From assembly GCF_015706575.1 (NCBI RefSeq), contig NW_024037070.1, positions 4,211,874-4,275,873 of the forward strand: a stretch of DNA of 64,000 nt. Reading direction: 5' to 3'. The stretch is from Patiria miniata. Taxonomy: Eukaryota; Echinodermata; Asteroidea; Valvatida; Asterinidae. Below, piece by piece: positions 24,601-39,600 of the stretch. Each line of letters starts with the position of its first letter. Positions within the stretch are counted from its first letter, which is position 1. A model generated the notes under the pieces. The model did no database searches. It was not told the origin of the DNA and was given only the letters and a program-made list of their open reading frames with translations. The position numbers were made by a program, and so were the translations under genes.

Positions 24601-27600
24601 GCTATCCAAAAAAGTGACCTGAACAGAATTCCAGAATTTCGTATTGAAGTCGGCAAAAATAAGTGGCCAGAAATTGGCACTTTACGTTATTCACTTATGA
24701 AAGGTGAGAAGTGGCCTGTACAGAACTCAAGAGGAATTCAAAGAAAGATTTTAATTTGAAAATTGAAGTTGACAAAAACAAGTGGCAATACAGCTCCTTT
24801 CTCCACACTTGTGCAAGTCAACGTCTGTTACTCAATGTAACTTCTTCAAATTTCTTGTTTGTTAAAAAAAAGCAAGGTATGGATGGCAGCTGCCTATATC
24901 ATAAATGATGAACAGAAGTTGATAAATTATTCATCCACTTCACAAGTCTCTACTGAGGCAGGTGCATCTTAAAGGTGCACGTTTGTCAATGTCAGCACTC
25001 CACATATTTCTTCAGGCTTGTGAGTTCAAAACCCTGTATACCCGGTAGCTTTTCAGAAGATCCTTGCTTTTATTACCAGAATTAATTAATAAACAAAATA
25101 AACAAAATACACACAGAATTGAATAACATTATCAGTGTCAGTTTTGGAAACATAACGTAACAACTTCTGATGAGATACAAGTTCTCAACAGTGAACCACA
25201 AGCTTTTTTTATTACTAGAGTGCTAACTCGATGTACAAAGTAATGCATGATGAGCACATCCATGTTTGTGCGCAAACCTATGGAAAACTCAAATTTTGTA
25301 TGGCTTTTGTACGGCTATTTGCATATCTGCATTTGTATTCCATACTGGTGCGCCATCAAAACCAATACACCCAAACCGAAACTCATGATCAGCAAATGAG
25401 CGTTTTATTTTGCTGTACGCAAACAGCGCAACGTGTGCGCGTCCCTCTGCTGCAGATGCTTTTTGCCGTGACGTTTTTTTAACCGTCATGATGCGCTTAA
25501 GTTGTTTGCGTATCTTCTACTTGCGGGTTGCATTTAGAGTACACTTTTAAATTTAATCCATCTATTTTGATTGCGTTCTACAAACACGCACATAAATTCA
25601 AAATGTCTGCTCCCAGAGCGGCTTCTAAGCGTCTCCGCGCGCAAGAATGAGGAGTTAGCGCTCTAGTAATTTAATAAAGCTCTATGGATGTAACCTATGC
25701 CGTAACAAGTGCGCATTAACAATAACTTGCGAATGTCTCTAGTCAAACGCTAGTCAGAACATCATCATGAAACTGTTCAGTCTTGTGCTGGTAACCAGTA
25801 ATCTTGGTACAGCCAGAAAATGTTGGTACATACAGAAGACCTGGTCCTGAAATAGTCCATTAGACTAATCCAAATTTAGTCAAACTGGTGTGCGTGATGG
25901 TCAACCATTGTTCTCGCTTGGATTGGCTGTTATGTGGAGATTGTTGGACTCACCTCATCCGACCAATCCAATGTGATCTCGGCGCGTAGCACTTTCCTGG
26001 GCAGCTCCGGTGAGGTATCAAATATCTCTAGATCCTCCGAGTCCACGCTGGAGGCACAGCTGCCCTCACTGGTACTCTGATGGCGCATCCTGGGCCGGGC
26101 TTTGGACTTCTTCTTCTTCTTCTTGGGCTTGAGTTTCCGTTCTATGGAAAAAAATCAGAGAGAGAGAGAGAGAGTTGCATGAATTATATCAAACTATACT
26201 GCTAGTGATTTAATATTTTCTTTCTGAGGGTGAAGAGCCTATTTAAAAACAAACATCACAAAAATGCAACACAAACGTGAAAAGTCTGTTCCAACCTGGG
26301 ATGACTCTGTTGGAGGCAGGAGCCAATGAGGGTCTGGATCGGATGTCGTTCAGTAATCTCTCGTATAAACTCTCTGTCCTCAAAGGAAGTCGACTATCCT
26401 TAGGTATCTGCAATACAACATTATCAGTATTCAAACTGTCAACTAAATCACAAATTTTTATGAATTTTGGAGTCAATCACAAGTCCTCACAAGTCAATCA
26501 AAAGTCAATCAATCACAAGTCCTCACAAGTCAATCACAAGTCCTCACAAGTCAATCACAAGTCATTCAGAAGTCCTCACAAGTCAATTCAGAAGTCCTCG
26601 CAAGTCATTCAGAAGACTTCACAAGTCAATCACAAATCCTCACAAATCAGTCACAAATCCGGACAAGTCAATCACAAGTCCTCATAATTAGTCACTCACA
26701 AGTCCTCATAATTAGTCACTCACAAGTCAATCACAAATCCTCACAAGTCAATAACAAGTCCTCACTAGTCAATCACAAGTCCTCACAAGTCTATCACAAC
26801 TCCTCACAAGTCTATCACAAGTCCTCACAAGTCAATCACAAGTCAATCACAAGTCAATCACATGTCAATCAAGAGTCAATCACAAGTCCTCACAAGTCCA
26901 TCACAAGTCCTCACAAGTCCACCACAAGTCCTCACAAGTCTTACAAGTCCTCACAAGTCAATCACAAGTACTCACAAGTCAGTCACAAGTCTCACAAGTC
27001 AAACACAAATCTCACAAGTCAAACACAAGTCCTCACAAGTCTCACAAGTCCTCACAAGTCTTACAAGTCCTCACAAGTCAATCACAAGTACTCACAAGTC
27101 AATCACATGTCAATCAAGAGTCAATCACATGTCCTCACAAGTCCATCACAAGTCAATCATAAGTCCTCCAGTCTCAAGTCAAGCACCAAGCTATTCACTT
27201 GAACTGTGACAAAGGTATTCCTTTTTTCATTATATTCACCACCTGTCAGTGTTAGTCATGACCATGACTAGTGTCCCGAATAGTAATTTTCTTTGATTGA
27301 CTTGATAACAACTATTCAAATCTTTGAAAAGAGGCCAACATTTATACTAATTTGTTTAAATTGAAGACCCGATTTCTGTTCGAGTCATGAACAGAAAATG
27401 ACATTAGCATGTAGTACATTCAAAACACTGTACATCAAATTGCTACCAATCACATGCAAACATTCAAGCAACTGCAACACAAACCATCAACACAAGTCGT
27501 TCAGCAAAACAGAATGAGAGAGCAAAATAAAATGCTGTGAAAGACCTGAACAATATGGCATAGTAGCACTATATGGCATAGTAGCAGGGATCGGGCTCAT

Positions 27601-30600
27601 CATTTGGGAATGTGTATTGACAATATGTGAATCAAAATAATTTTAAAACTGGAGTTTTAGAGATATGATACTAAGATACATGTACGGTACATCAAACCAG
27701 AAAACTCCAATGTAAGAATGTTTTAAAAATGTCTTGCAATTCATTTATTTTTTCCCATAAATTTGTTTTTCATTATTAATTTTTCCTAGGCATGTGTGCG
27801 TAATAATTATCCTTAAATTTAATGTAATTATTTTGGTTTGCTTTTATATACTATCAATTAGTTGAGTTTTAATGTCAATATGTTCAGTTAATGTGAGATT
27901 AGGCTTCCACAGTATTAGCAAAAATTTAATTGCAGCCGTTTTAATGACTGCATGTAGGATTCAAACACCCCTATTTGCAAGAGATGCAGCGATCCCTTCC
28001 AGCCCAAAGCAATGCAAAGCAAGGAATGATTCATTACTGGTTTGAGGGGTGGTCTGGACCGGATGAAGTCCAGTATGACATCATGGGCCTCCTTCTTCAC
28101 CCTAGGGGGTAAGTCACCATTCACCTACATGGCAAAAAATAAATAACAGGAGGGGGAAAAGAACACGCAGTTGGTGTCAATAAATTAATGTGCCAGCCCC
28201 CTTAGTAAAATGTACCGGGTAGCATCTCTAGAACGCTGCAATCTAGACAAACATACATTTCAAAAGCAAAATTTTACATCATTAATGAGCTATAAGAATG
28301 TAAAGGATAAAACAAAATTGACGTACAGATAATGCACATAGATACATGACAGGAAAATGAAACAGAGAAGTAAAACTTGAAAATAATCATGAAATAAAAT
28401 CTTGATGAATGATGGGTGAAATCAAACATACACTACTTCCAATGTTGACAGTCTCATGCACAGGCGCTCTAAAACAATGCCACATTTCAACATTAATATC
28501 ATCAAGTAAATTAATACGTAGATATGATATGCGTTATTCAAACCTTCCAGATTATGCCTTTATTAAATAATCCATGTACTTAAAGATTAATATACAACAT
28601 TTGCTTTTGTTGAAATTTTCAGAAATGGATGGATTAAGGGGGCAAATATTTTACCATCGTTGGAAATTGACACAAAAATTTGACTTTTCTTGAAAATGAC
28701 AGCACACTAGGTGCCACGCTTACAAAGGATGCTTTAGACTGTCATTCACTAACACCCAAGTAAGGTATTTCATAATAATTTGGCAGGTTTTTTTTTATGT
28801 TTGCAAATGTTGTATATTCCCTTTAATCACCAAATCCAAGACCCAAAGTTTAATAAGAATTACTTGAAGAGCGTATGGCATTTTCACTAGCACACCAATT
28901 AAAACAAAAACCCAAAACTGATCATTTGGGAGACAATACCAATAGGGCTAGACAATTCAGCTGGTGGAGTAGTTTTACGGAGGTGGCAGGTTCGAGTCCC
29001 ACAATAATCCATTGCTTTGTTTTTAGATCTGAAATTCATTGCAGTGTCAATATCACAGCGGCTCTAGCCTTGTAGTGGACCTACTTGTAGTGCATCACAA
29101 GCTATGTAGCCAATCACAAGTCAATCACAAGTCTATCACAAGTCAAGCACAAGTCAATCACAAGTCAATCACAAGTCAATCGTAAGTCAATCGTAAGTCA
29201 CCCAGTCCCAAGTCAACTCACAAGGTACAGTGGAACGCCGCTATAACGAACATCGCAGGATCAACATAAATTGTTCGTAATAGCAATCGTTCGGTATAGC
29301 GATTTTAAGCTGCTGGTGCTCCGGTACTCATTTTTCAATAAATAGCGCCCTTCAGAACTTCACCCTGCACGCTCTGGTACTACTATAAGATGACTTTGAA
29401 CACGTGCCGACTATTGAATAATGTAATTACGCAGCTTGTGAGCTTACTAATGGTACTACAGCAATTGGTGGCTTTCCCCTTCTATTCATTTGGGAAATAA
29501 TAGCCACTTTTTGCTCTTCTGTTGACATTTTTCAACAGCAATATTCGGTACATTTTGTACACAAAAATCAAGAGCAAAGGACGATGTTCGGTATTGCCGA
29601 ATGTTCAGTATAGCAGTGTTCGGTATAGCGACGTTCCACTGTACTCAAATGAACTGTGGGAAGAACATCACTTGTAATTAAATCCCCTTTTACTTGTGAC
29701 TGGCCTTGTGAATTGACTTGTGATTACTTACAACCTCACTAGTGATGTGCTTGTGATCTATCACAAGTATCTGTACTACAATACTGAGCAGCTGAAAGTC
29801 GTCCAGCAAACTTGAAACAAATTTTTCAGTATGGTTAGACTTGTCGTAATAAACCCAAGACTCACCAGGACTTGTTTGAGCGTGTACTTGTGGAATCGTA
29901 TATCATCCATCAGGATCTCGTAGGGAGTCAGCTCATACTCGATGGGGATGCGGCTACGATGGGAGGTACAGGTATCACTGATCTCCTTGAGCTTGACTCC
30001 TTGCCTGAGCTGCTGCAGAACCTGCATCCAAATCCTAGCCTGTGAGAGATACAGAAGAGCAAGTTAACCCTATTGGATCATTTTTGAGTCCCTAAGTTTA
30101 GTGAAATATAAGGTATGACAGTAGGTACCATGACTGGGTTCTTGAAGTTGACTGGGTTTTTGCTTGAGACAGGTATACCCCCAAAAAGCTTGAATATTTC
30201 AAATGGGTTGAGACTTATACTCTGACGGGAGCTGCAGTTTAATTGGATATTTTCAGCATAATCTTTTGTTTTTATAAACCTTCCTACCCATATTGGAAGA
30301 TATTCAGACCACAACTTCAGGATTCACTTTGCAGTGCCTTTGGCAAACTTCTTAATAAAACATAGAATTGGGACCACGGCAAGGCCAAAAAAAAAAGTCT
30401 CCGGTTTCTGGTATGGAGCTTGCCCAAAAAGTGGTGCGGCGATGCGGCTTTTTTTTTTTTTACCTTTTTTTTTTTGCTTCAATTGTCGGCTGATGACTGC
30501 AAATGGTGCCCGACTAAACTTAGTGCAAATATATGGGAGTCCAGAGCGGCCACATAAAGCTTATTCTCGATCATAACCCCATCTAAAAACACGTTAAAAC

Positions 30601-33600
30601 TGTGCAGCAGCAGGATTCCAGTCAAACCAGTGAGTTTGGCGGTTTTGAGACATCATATCTTTTATTGAAAAAAAAACTTTTTCATTTTGCCGACGTGCAT
30701 GGCTACGGCGACGCGCGCGCATACCAGAAACCGGAGACTTTTTTTTTTGCCTAAGCAAGAATGTATCAGGTTGATATACAGGGTCTGGGTCCTACAGAAT
30801 TTTGGATTGCCCTTCACCAACGTAACCCTCCCTCTCTGGCTGGCAAATTTAATGAAGCCAAAACCAATCGAGTGACTGTTTTAAACCGTTGAGTGCTCTA
30901 AGCTTGCCTACATGTAAAGCAAGATTGACTGGCTGTGACTGTTATGACAACTGATACAGCTATGTTTCACACTAGACTGATAAGCCAGCTGTGCCTACCA
31001 GTTACTTGCTTTTGTCTGTTAATGGAATATGACTGTCACAGTGCCTACAAGAAATATGATCTGACTGTTGGTGACTGGCCTGTGCAAAAGGCATGGCAGG
31101 GGAACAGGATTGAAATTTTGACTGTCTGTGACTGATCAAACAAAAGGAGGGTTCACTGTATACTCAGTGTTGTCTTAGGGCTAGCAAGAACAAATATACT
31201 CAGTGTTGTCTGAGGGCTAGCAAGAAAAAATATACTCAGTGTTGTCTGAGGGCTAGCAAGAAAAAAGATACTCAGTGTTGTCTGAGGGCTAGCAAGAAAA
31301 AAGATACTCAGTGTTGTCTGAGGGCTAGCAAGAAAAAGTATACTCAGTGTTGTCTGGGGCTAGCAAGAAGAAAGATACTCAGTGTTGTCTGAGAGCTAGC
31401 AAGAAAAATATACTCAGTGTTGTCTGGGGGCTAGCAAGAAAAAAGATACTCAGTGTTGTCTGAGGGCTAGCAATAAAAAATATACTCAGTGTTGTCTGAG
31501 GGCTAGCAAGAAAAAATATACTCGGTGTTGTCTGAGGGCTAGCAAGAAAAAATATACTCAGTGTTGTCTGAGGGCTAGCAAGAAAAAATATACTCAGTGT
31601 TGTCTGGGGGCTAGCAAGAAAAAATATACTCAGTGTTGTCTGGGGGCTAGCGAGAAAAAATATACTCAGTGTTGTCTGGGGGCTAGCGAGAAAAAATATT
31701 CTCAGTGTTGTCTGGGGGCTAGCAAGAAAAAATATACTCAGTGTTGTCTGAGGGCTAGCAAGAAAAAATATACTCAGTGTTGTCTGAGGGCTAGCAAGGA
31801 AAAATATACTCAGTGTTGTCTGGGGGCTAGCGAGAAAAATATACTCAGTGTTGTCTGAGGGCTAGCGAGAAAAAATATACTCAGTGTTGTCTGGGGGCTA
31901 GCGAGAAAAAATATACTCAGTGTTGTCTGAGGGCTAGCAAGAAAAAATATACTCAGTGTTGTCTGAGGGCTAGCAAGAAAAAATATACTCAATGTTGTCT
32001 GGGGGCTAGCAAGAAAAAAATATACTCAGTGTTGTCTGAGGGCTAGCAAGAAAAAAATATATACTCAGTGTTGTCTGAGGGCTAGCAAGAAAAAATATAC
32101 TCAGTGTTGTCTAAGGGCTAGCAAGAAAAAAATCACAACAATATTGAATTTGCAAATTACATCTTCGGACGCATATTCAATCCCATAAAATTGATTTAAT
32201 TGTAAAGAAATAAATACGGTACATGCACGTTGTACAATATATATACGAATAATGAGTACATGTACAAAAAATAAAGATAAAGAGGTATCCGTATCTGTAC
32301 TTAAAAATCACTTCACACCTCTTGACCCCAAACTATGTTTGAAAATATTTATCAGGTGTAAAATGTTTTGGAGGTCACCAATAGACCCTTTATGAAAATT
32401 TTGGCCGCCCTTTTATCCTCGCTTCAACAGTTGTCTTAAAATGGGATGACCCTGGTCGAGTACTGTCCTCGAAACCACTGAAGCTCGGCGACTGCCCTCG
32501 GTCAGTCATGCCTGTCTCGTCATTCAAGTTAAAAATTCCGGCCTTCCTCCAAACAATGACGCCCAATTACTCATTATGTCGGTCTGGGAATTTTTGTCAC
32601 CAGGATACAGAAGTTAATGGTCCATCACCATTGTCAAGCATCAATAAATTGAGAATTATACTGTAGATACGACGCTGTTTATCATAGACAGGCAAACAGA
32701 CCGAAAAAAATAATTTGAAAACTAATTTGAAAAACTAATAACCCATACTTCCTGGGCATTTTCTAAGCTTTCTGAACATACCAATTTCCATTACCATGTA
32801 CAGTTGACTCTCGTTAGTACAAACTCTGTTAATACAAAATTCTGGTTATAACAAACATAAGGCCTTGGTCCCGACTGTGCATTTATGTACACAATGAATG
32901 GGACTGATGTTCCTCTTTATACAAAATTCTGATATAGCAAACAATTTGGCTAGGTCCGAACGAGTTTGTATTAACGAGACTCGACTGTACATTGTAGTTA
33001 TCTAAAGGCTTATTCGTTACGCACCACGATTACGCAATGGGTAAATGCACAGCGCAATACACACATCGAAAACAGACACGTGGATTTTCGGCCTAACCCT
33101 GTAATCACAGAATTCTTAGTTGTGGGATGAAAGCATTTACGCTAAGCCAAAATTCCTCTCTTAAACTCATGAAATACGTTAATGTAGCCAAGGAATTTTC
33201 AGCCATAATTGGCGAGAATTCTTCGCTCACGACAGAGCCATGAAATTGGGCCCTGTCCTGTGGCAACTGATTTTTGTTCTTCAGGTTTCACCTCAGTGTG
33301 TTTGTACTTACCCATTGCTTTGGTTTGATGTTTTCTAAATGCGCATCTTGATCATCGTCACCATGTTCGGCATGTAGACTTTGTAAACTCTGGAGAAAAT
33401 TCCAAAATTGTTTGAAAAATATTTTTTGAAAACTCTATTTTAATAAATACTCATGCAGTTCTAGTGTAAATAACAAATGTAACAATTTTTTTTTTAATGA
33501 ATGATTTTTGTACATGGGACAGCTATGATTTTGGATTTTTTTACCTTGGTAGCATCTATTAACGCTAGTCCCTGTCCAGGGATGAATTTTACCCACACAA

Positions 33601-36600
33601 GACCTTTTCACACTAGACAAATCTCGGAGTTGACACAGGGTTGAAAACATTCGGCATTTCACACTTGAAATTTTTGACCCTGCGATTGATTTTCGCCCCG
33701 GGTTGAACTCAACTCTTCTCCAGACCAGGGTTAAGACCAGGGTGGAGATTTCAACATACGGCATTTCACACTTGAACATTTTCAACCCTGCGCCAACCCT
33801 GCGTCAACCCTGGGACTGATTTTCCTCCAGACCAGGGTTGAAATTTCCAACCAGGGTTGAAACTCTGGCCAGGGTTCAAAACAGTATAGTAACTGATAAG
33901 CTCGGTTTGCACGAAACAAGTGTCAAACAGTGCGGGGTTGTACACGGGTTTGGAAAATCAAAAACTCAACCCGGGGTGGCACAGGGTTCGCCCAGGGTTG
34001 AGTTCAACCCGGGTTGAGAGGCTCTAGTGTGAAAAGGCCTACAGAGTATGGACCTTTGCAGAAGCAGCTTGGATTCTTACCAGTGTGAAAGGAGTTCCCA
34101 AAAACTCGGGAGTTCCAAAATCCTAGGGGTTCGACTGGGGTCAAATACACAGTTTTTAAAATGTGTGGAAGGGCCGAAGGATACAAACGTTCTTCTTAAA
34201 TTGATACTGAACAAGAAACTAACACCAAATGGGAAGATCGGGCAGTGTAGGTCTTAAGAACATTATTTTTTCTACCTTTGTACTTGATGCAATGACTTGA
34301 AGGAACTGGGTGAGATCTTGTGCTTCTGTCAGCAATGCTCGGCACACAGCTTGGTAATGGGTCGAGGCTCCCTCTGGCTCTAGTAAATGTCGGCTACAAA
34401 ACTATGCACAAAATTTTAAAAAACAAAAGACAAGAAAATGACCAAAATGTAAAACTTTTTTATACATGTATATTCCATTGAAAGATGATACTACTTTAAG
34501 GCCAAAAAAAATAGTTCTGCTTCCAATTACATGGCATTCGAATAGGGTAGGTAGGTAGGTAATTTTTCAAATTTTTTTTGCCATTTTTTTTTTGTGTACG
34601 ATCATATGGATGCGGATGCATGTAGTCAAGGGTAAATGGCAGAAATTGATGGTTTTGGGTGTTTTTCTCATTTTTCCCATAAAAAAGTTAGGGAAGGGCC
34701 TGTCAGAATAGGGTAGATAGGGAAACCGGAAGCAGAACTATTTTATTTTGGCCTAAGCAACAGGCTGTATTTGTGAAGAAGATGCTGTAGTAATGGTTGC
34801 CATTTCAGGGTTACAAAAGGAAGAAATATATCACATTAACTGAAGCAATTTAACAAATTTACTTCACTCTAAAATTTGTAATTTTTTGTAAAGATTGTAA
34901 ATTCTGAATTAGGCTTATGCAGGCCTACCCAAAAATGGCATCCTTACGTCAGCCTGGCAACAAAGTTAACAGCACATCCAAATACATTTCATTGGTTCAT
35001 ACACATCATTTCTCCCTTAACATTTCAGAATTCCCATCAAGAGGCCAGGGTTTTGCCAAACAATGAGAAAGAAAAGTGGGGCTAGTTCCCACACATTCCC
35101 TCCATTATTAATTCTAGACTTCGATTTTGGACTGGGGGACAGCATAAAGTGGACTAATTTAAACATAACTCGGAAAGGCTAAAGAAAGTCCACCCTTGTC
35201 TTGGAATTTTCCAACAATAAAACTAATATCAACTGATTATTCCCTGAATCTTGCCTGCACATATACAGCTCATCCTTGCTCTTTTCTCCGCTATAAAACA
35301 CTTCTCTCAAACCCCCCCCCCCAAGTCTGACAACATTAACCCTAACCACCCCAACTCCATCAAAATCCACCCCCTCGCCCCTCCCATTTTGGTGGATTTT
35401 GGGGGACTTGGTCTAGAAGGCCTGGCGTGACTATAAATCCGATTGATTTTGCCCAGCTTCCTGTACTGCTATTGTGATAAAAGTCATGTGTAGCAAGTCC
35501 ATGAATGTCAACCAGTGGATTCCATTTGTACAGTTTTGTATTGGGCACACAGTGATTGATTGATTTTGATGGACTTGGTCCAGTTCCTAGTAAAAGACGC
35601 GAGGGAGTTAAGTTTAAATCATGGTGGCGGCCCCTAAAACCCTGTTCCGTCTGACTTGACAGGTAACGTAGTGGCTGCAGAAATGATTACGCCCCTCCCA
35701 ATTAAACACCTGGCATGACCATTTTAAATTGCTCCACTAATACCGGTATCTCAATTAACATCCCCTGAGGAACATTTGCTGAGCTTAAATGAGGCTACAA
35801 TTAGTTAAATATTTTCTTTTTCCCCCCAACTTATTGTTTATTATCATACAAAGTGAGTCTGTCAGTAAACATCTGAATGTACATGAATCAACCTCAACCC
35901 AGAAGCATGCACAAGACGAGCGACGTTCCCTAAAACCCATCTGCATTGGAAATCAATGCAAATCAATGGAGCCGACGGCACAACACACCAGCACCGAAAA
36001 CGTAAAAGTAATAATATTCATGACCATGAGATTAGGCCACTGTCACTATCATAATTGGTTTATCTGTTTGATTTTCTAGGGAAACCTGCATTAATTAAAT
36101 GCCACTGTTAATTAGTATTCACTGGAAACTATTGATTTTTGTTTTTGAATAGTACCAAATTCTGTTTTTAAATGTCTCAAATATGCATTTAATTTTGGGG
36201 AATGAAATTTGAAGAACTTTTCTACATGAATAATGCCACAGTGTTTAATGGAAAGTTTGAAGGTAAAACTGAGAAAGAAACTTCTAGCAAAATCATTTCC
36301 TTTTCCCCCCCTAAATCTACATGTACAATTGCGTCCACATCTTTTTCTGCTCACTACTTTCAAGAACGTTTCTTCATTTATAATTTTTGTTCCAGATTGG
36401 AAAATTTAATCAAATCCCAAGCCATACTGTTTCATTTCCTGACAAGGTGTGCGCAAACAGGTACTGGCGAAAAAGGCTAAAAATAGCACATTGAGGTTAT
36501 TGATGTGGAATTTGGCATGTTTTCTTTTATTTTCTACCGCTACAGTTGTTTTCCATGAGTGAATAAAAGGCTTTTTGTGTACAAGCAGCCACATGAAATA

Positions 36601-39600
36601 CAGTGGAACGTCGCTATACCGAACACAGCTATACCAAACATTTGGCTATACCGAACATCAGCCTTGGCTCCCAATTTTTGTGTACAAAAGGTACTGAACA
36701 TTGTTGTTGGAAATGTCAACAAAAGAGCGACAAATGGTTATTATTTCCCCAATGAATAGTAGGAAAAAAAACACCAATGTAAGGCCAAAAAAAAAAAGTC
36801 TCCGGTTTCTGGTATGCGCGCGCGTCGCCGTAGCCATGCGCGTCGGCAAAATGAAAAAGTTTTTTTTTCAATACAAGATGATGTCTCAAAACCGCCAAAC
36901 TCACTGGTTTGACTGGAATCCTGCTGCTGCACAATTTTAACGTGTTTTTAGATGGGGTTATGATCGAGAATAAGCTTGATGTGGCCTCTCTGGACTCCCA
37001 TATATTTGCACTAAGTTTAGTCGGGCATCATTTGCAGTCATCAGCCGACATATGAAGCCAAAAAAAAAAAAAAAACAGGTAAAAAAAAAAAAAAAAATGC
37101 GTCGTCACACCACTTTTGGGGCAAGCTCCATACCAGAAACCGGAGCCTTTTTTTTTTGGCCTAAGCTCAAAAACTGTGTAATTACATTATTCAATAGTCA
37201 CACGTGTTCGAAGTCGTCTTTCAGTAACTACCAGAGCGTACTTGGTGAATTTCTGTTACGGAATTGAAAATATTAATGGACATGTTTGTCGTTTTGCAAC
37301 TCCGCGCGTGGTTTGTAAATGCAACTACATGCACAATGAAAGAGGGCGCCACTAAAATGAGAAGATCGCTATACCGAATGATCGCTATTACGAACAATTT
37401 CTGTGGATCCCACGATGTTCGTTATAGCGACGTTCCACTGTATTGTAATCGTTACAGTTCTTTTTAACATACATGTAGAACACATGTGTACATGTATGTC
37501 AAAGGGAAAAAATCATTTAATTAAAACTTCCAAATCCGATAGAGACACAGTGTTCAAAGATTAGACAAACACAGAAAAGTGAGGAATTGTAATCATCTTT
37601 TACCAGTCACACAAAATTAGAATACAAGGAGATACTCTCAGAAGTTGAAACCTATTCAAGAATGCCTTACAAAAGATGGGGGAATAAATTATAAAACTAC
37701 AAAACATTACTAGTTAAAAAAAACACATGATCTGTACAAATGTTACAGGAAACACAGGCGCGGATCCAGGGGAGGGCCGCGGGGGCACGTGCCCCCCGTC
37801 AAATTTGAGTCAAAAAAAAAAAAAAGGAATAGAAGGGTGAAAAAGAAGGGAGGTGAGGGAAGGAGGAGGGAACCTCCTTACAAAAATACCGGCGCCGATA
37901 TTAAACATGAGCCTGCAAACATTGCGTACTCGACTCGAGAAGCTTCGAAATAAACCGCGATCCCATCGTACGTACCCCGTACATACGTGCGTACGTATTA
38001 CCCTGCATATACCGTTATTAAATGCGATTCATACGAACGTACACGATTTATTCTCTACGAACATGGCGCTTTATGTGCTGTGCGCGACAAACACACGTTG
38101 TGCACTGCTCTTTGGACCACACCATTGGTCAAGGGTGTGTTTTAGTAAGAACAATTTGCCAGCTGTTCCACGCGCTTTTGAATTACAAATTATACTTTTT
38201 TTCACGGAGTCCAAAACATGTCCTTGTTTTAAATTGACTTCTTCAACGTCACGTCATCATGTAATTTTCGTAAAGACTTTTCGAGAAACGATGTAAAACC
38301 CTGAAAAAATTGAAACACCCCTAAAGGTCATGGATCCGTCCTTAAAACGTTTTTTTAACGAAGAAAGTTGAGATCCAAAAGTTGGGTTTTGACGTTACTA
38401 CGCGTTGCAGAAAATACAAATCTGATAAGTTTGGTACATAAAAGAGATCTGTTTGTCTGAGGACAAAAACAATCAGCAGTAATTGCCCAAAGGCATGTTT
38501 AGCACTCATATGCTCTTGCAAGCTAGACGGAACGCAAGTGTGTTGCTTTTTGAATTGCAAGCGAGATACATGTGATCGTATTTCGCCGGTGGCGACGCGG
38601 GCCGGCATCCGTGCCGGACCGGGAGGTATACACCTATTCCCGATGTCTATTTCTCAACGTTATCATCAACAATTATTTACTGTATTTTTTTTTACATAAC
38701 TAAATGACGAATCCACCTTCAAAATTGTACCATGTGGAAATTGCAATCATGGCGCCGAAAGACCCGATGTCCATTATAATGTAAAGACCAGACGCAGTGT
38801 CTCACACAATTTGTCTTGCTGCGCCGCCGATCTGCCGATGGTTTATTTACAAATACATGCACGTGTAATAGGCCCTATTGTTGAAATTGAAACTGGATTG
38901 AATTAAAAGAACATTTCTTTAAAATGTTTGGGCATTTTACATTATGCAAAAAAAGAGGGAGAAACTTGGATGACCGTATGATTAATTCTGTAGTCATGAG
39001 ATAAAACTGAGCTGTGAAGTTACAATGCAGGCTAATTGCTCCTCTGTTTTAGTTTGATTAAATTACACTAATTTTAAACTTGAGTTCAATTAACATGTTC
39101 AAGCGGTTTCTTCTTGTTGATAAACTGAAAATTTCAACTTGAAACAAAGCATTAGAAAGCATCCTTACACCAGTTTACAAACTAAGTTTTTACAATTCCT
39201 TTTTCAAAAATATAATGCACGAAGACACATGCAGACGAAAATACATGGTATCAAGTGAAGAACAGAAGAAACTGAGAAGGCTTGTAAAAGCAAGATTATA
39301 TTTTAATCAATGAAAAAAATCTTATAATCCTAAAACAATTTACTCAAATAACTCCGGGGAAGAGGGGCCAGGAATTGCCTCAGATTGCACCACAGAGCAT
39401 CTAGAATCCAAAATTTCCCGGGGCCCTTAAGCGGGCCCCGGACCCCACGCCGAAAGATGTTCCCGATCCGCATTGGTCTTCGGAAAGATGCCTTATACAA
39501 TGTACTCATCCTTGCAAGATACAGTTCCTTTTCAAAAATAAGCACGGAAATAACTATGCAGACGAAAATGTTTGGTTATACAAGTGAAGAACAGAAGAAA

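Noticed and set aside
31154..32132. Possible CRISPR array
   Set aside because: The 36-bp units are directly joined with no spacers and the DNA is eukaryotic intron; it is a simple tandem array.
34276..34385. Alternative, nearer acceptors for SPIRE exon 4
   Set aside because: Either AG would remove the conserved C..HL residues of KIND or break the phase; the acceptor at 34402 keeps both.
37853..38296. 147-codon frame inside the 2.46-kb element as a transposase
   Set aside because: No DDE, zinc-finger or dimerisation motif can be seen and the composition looks random.
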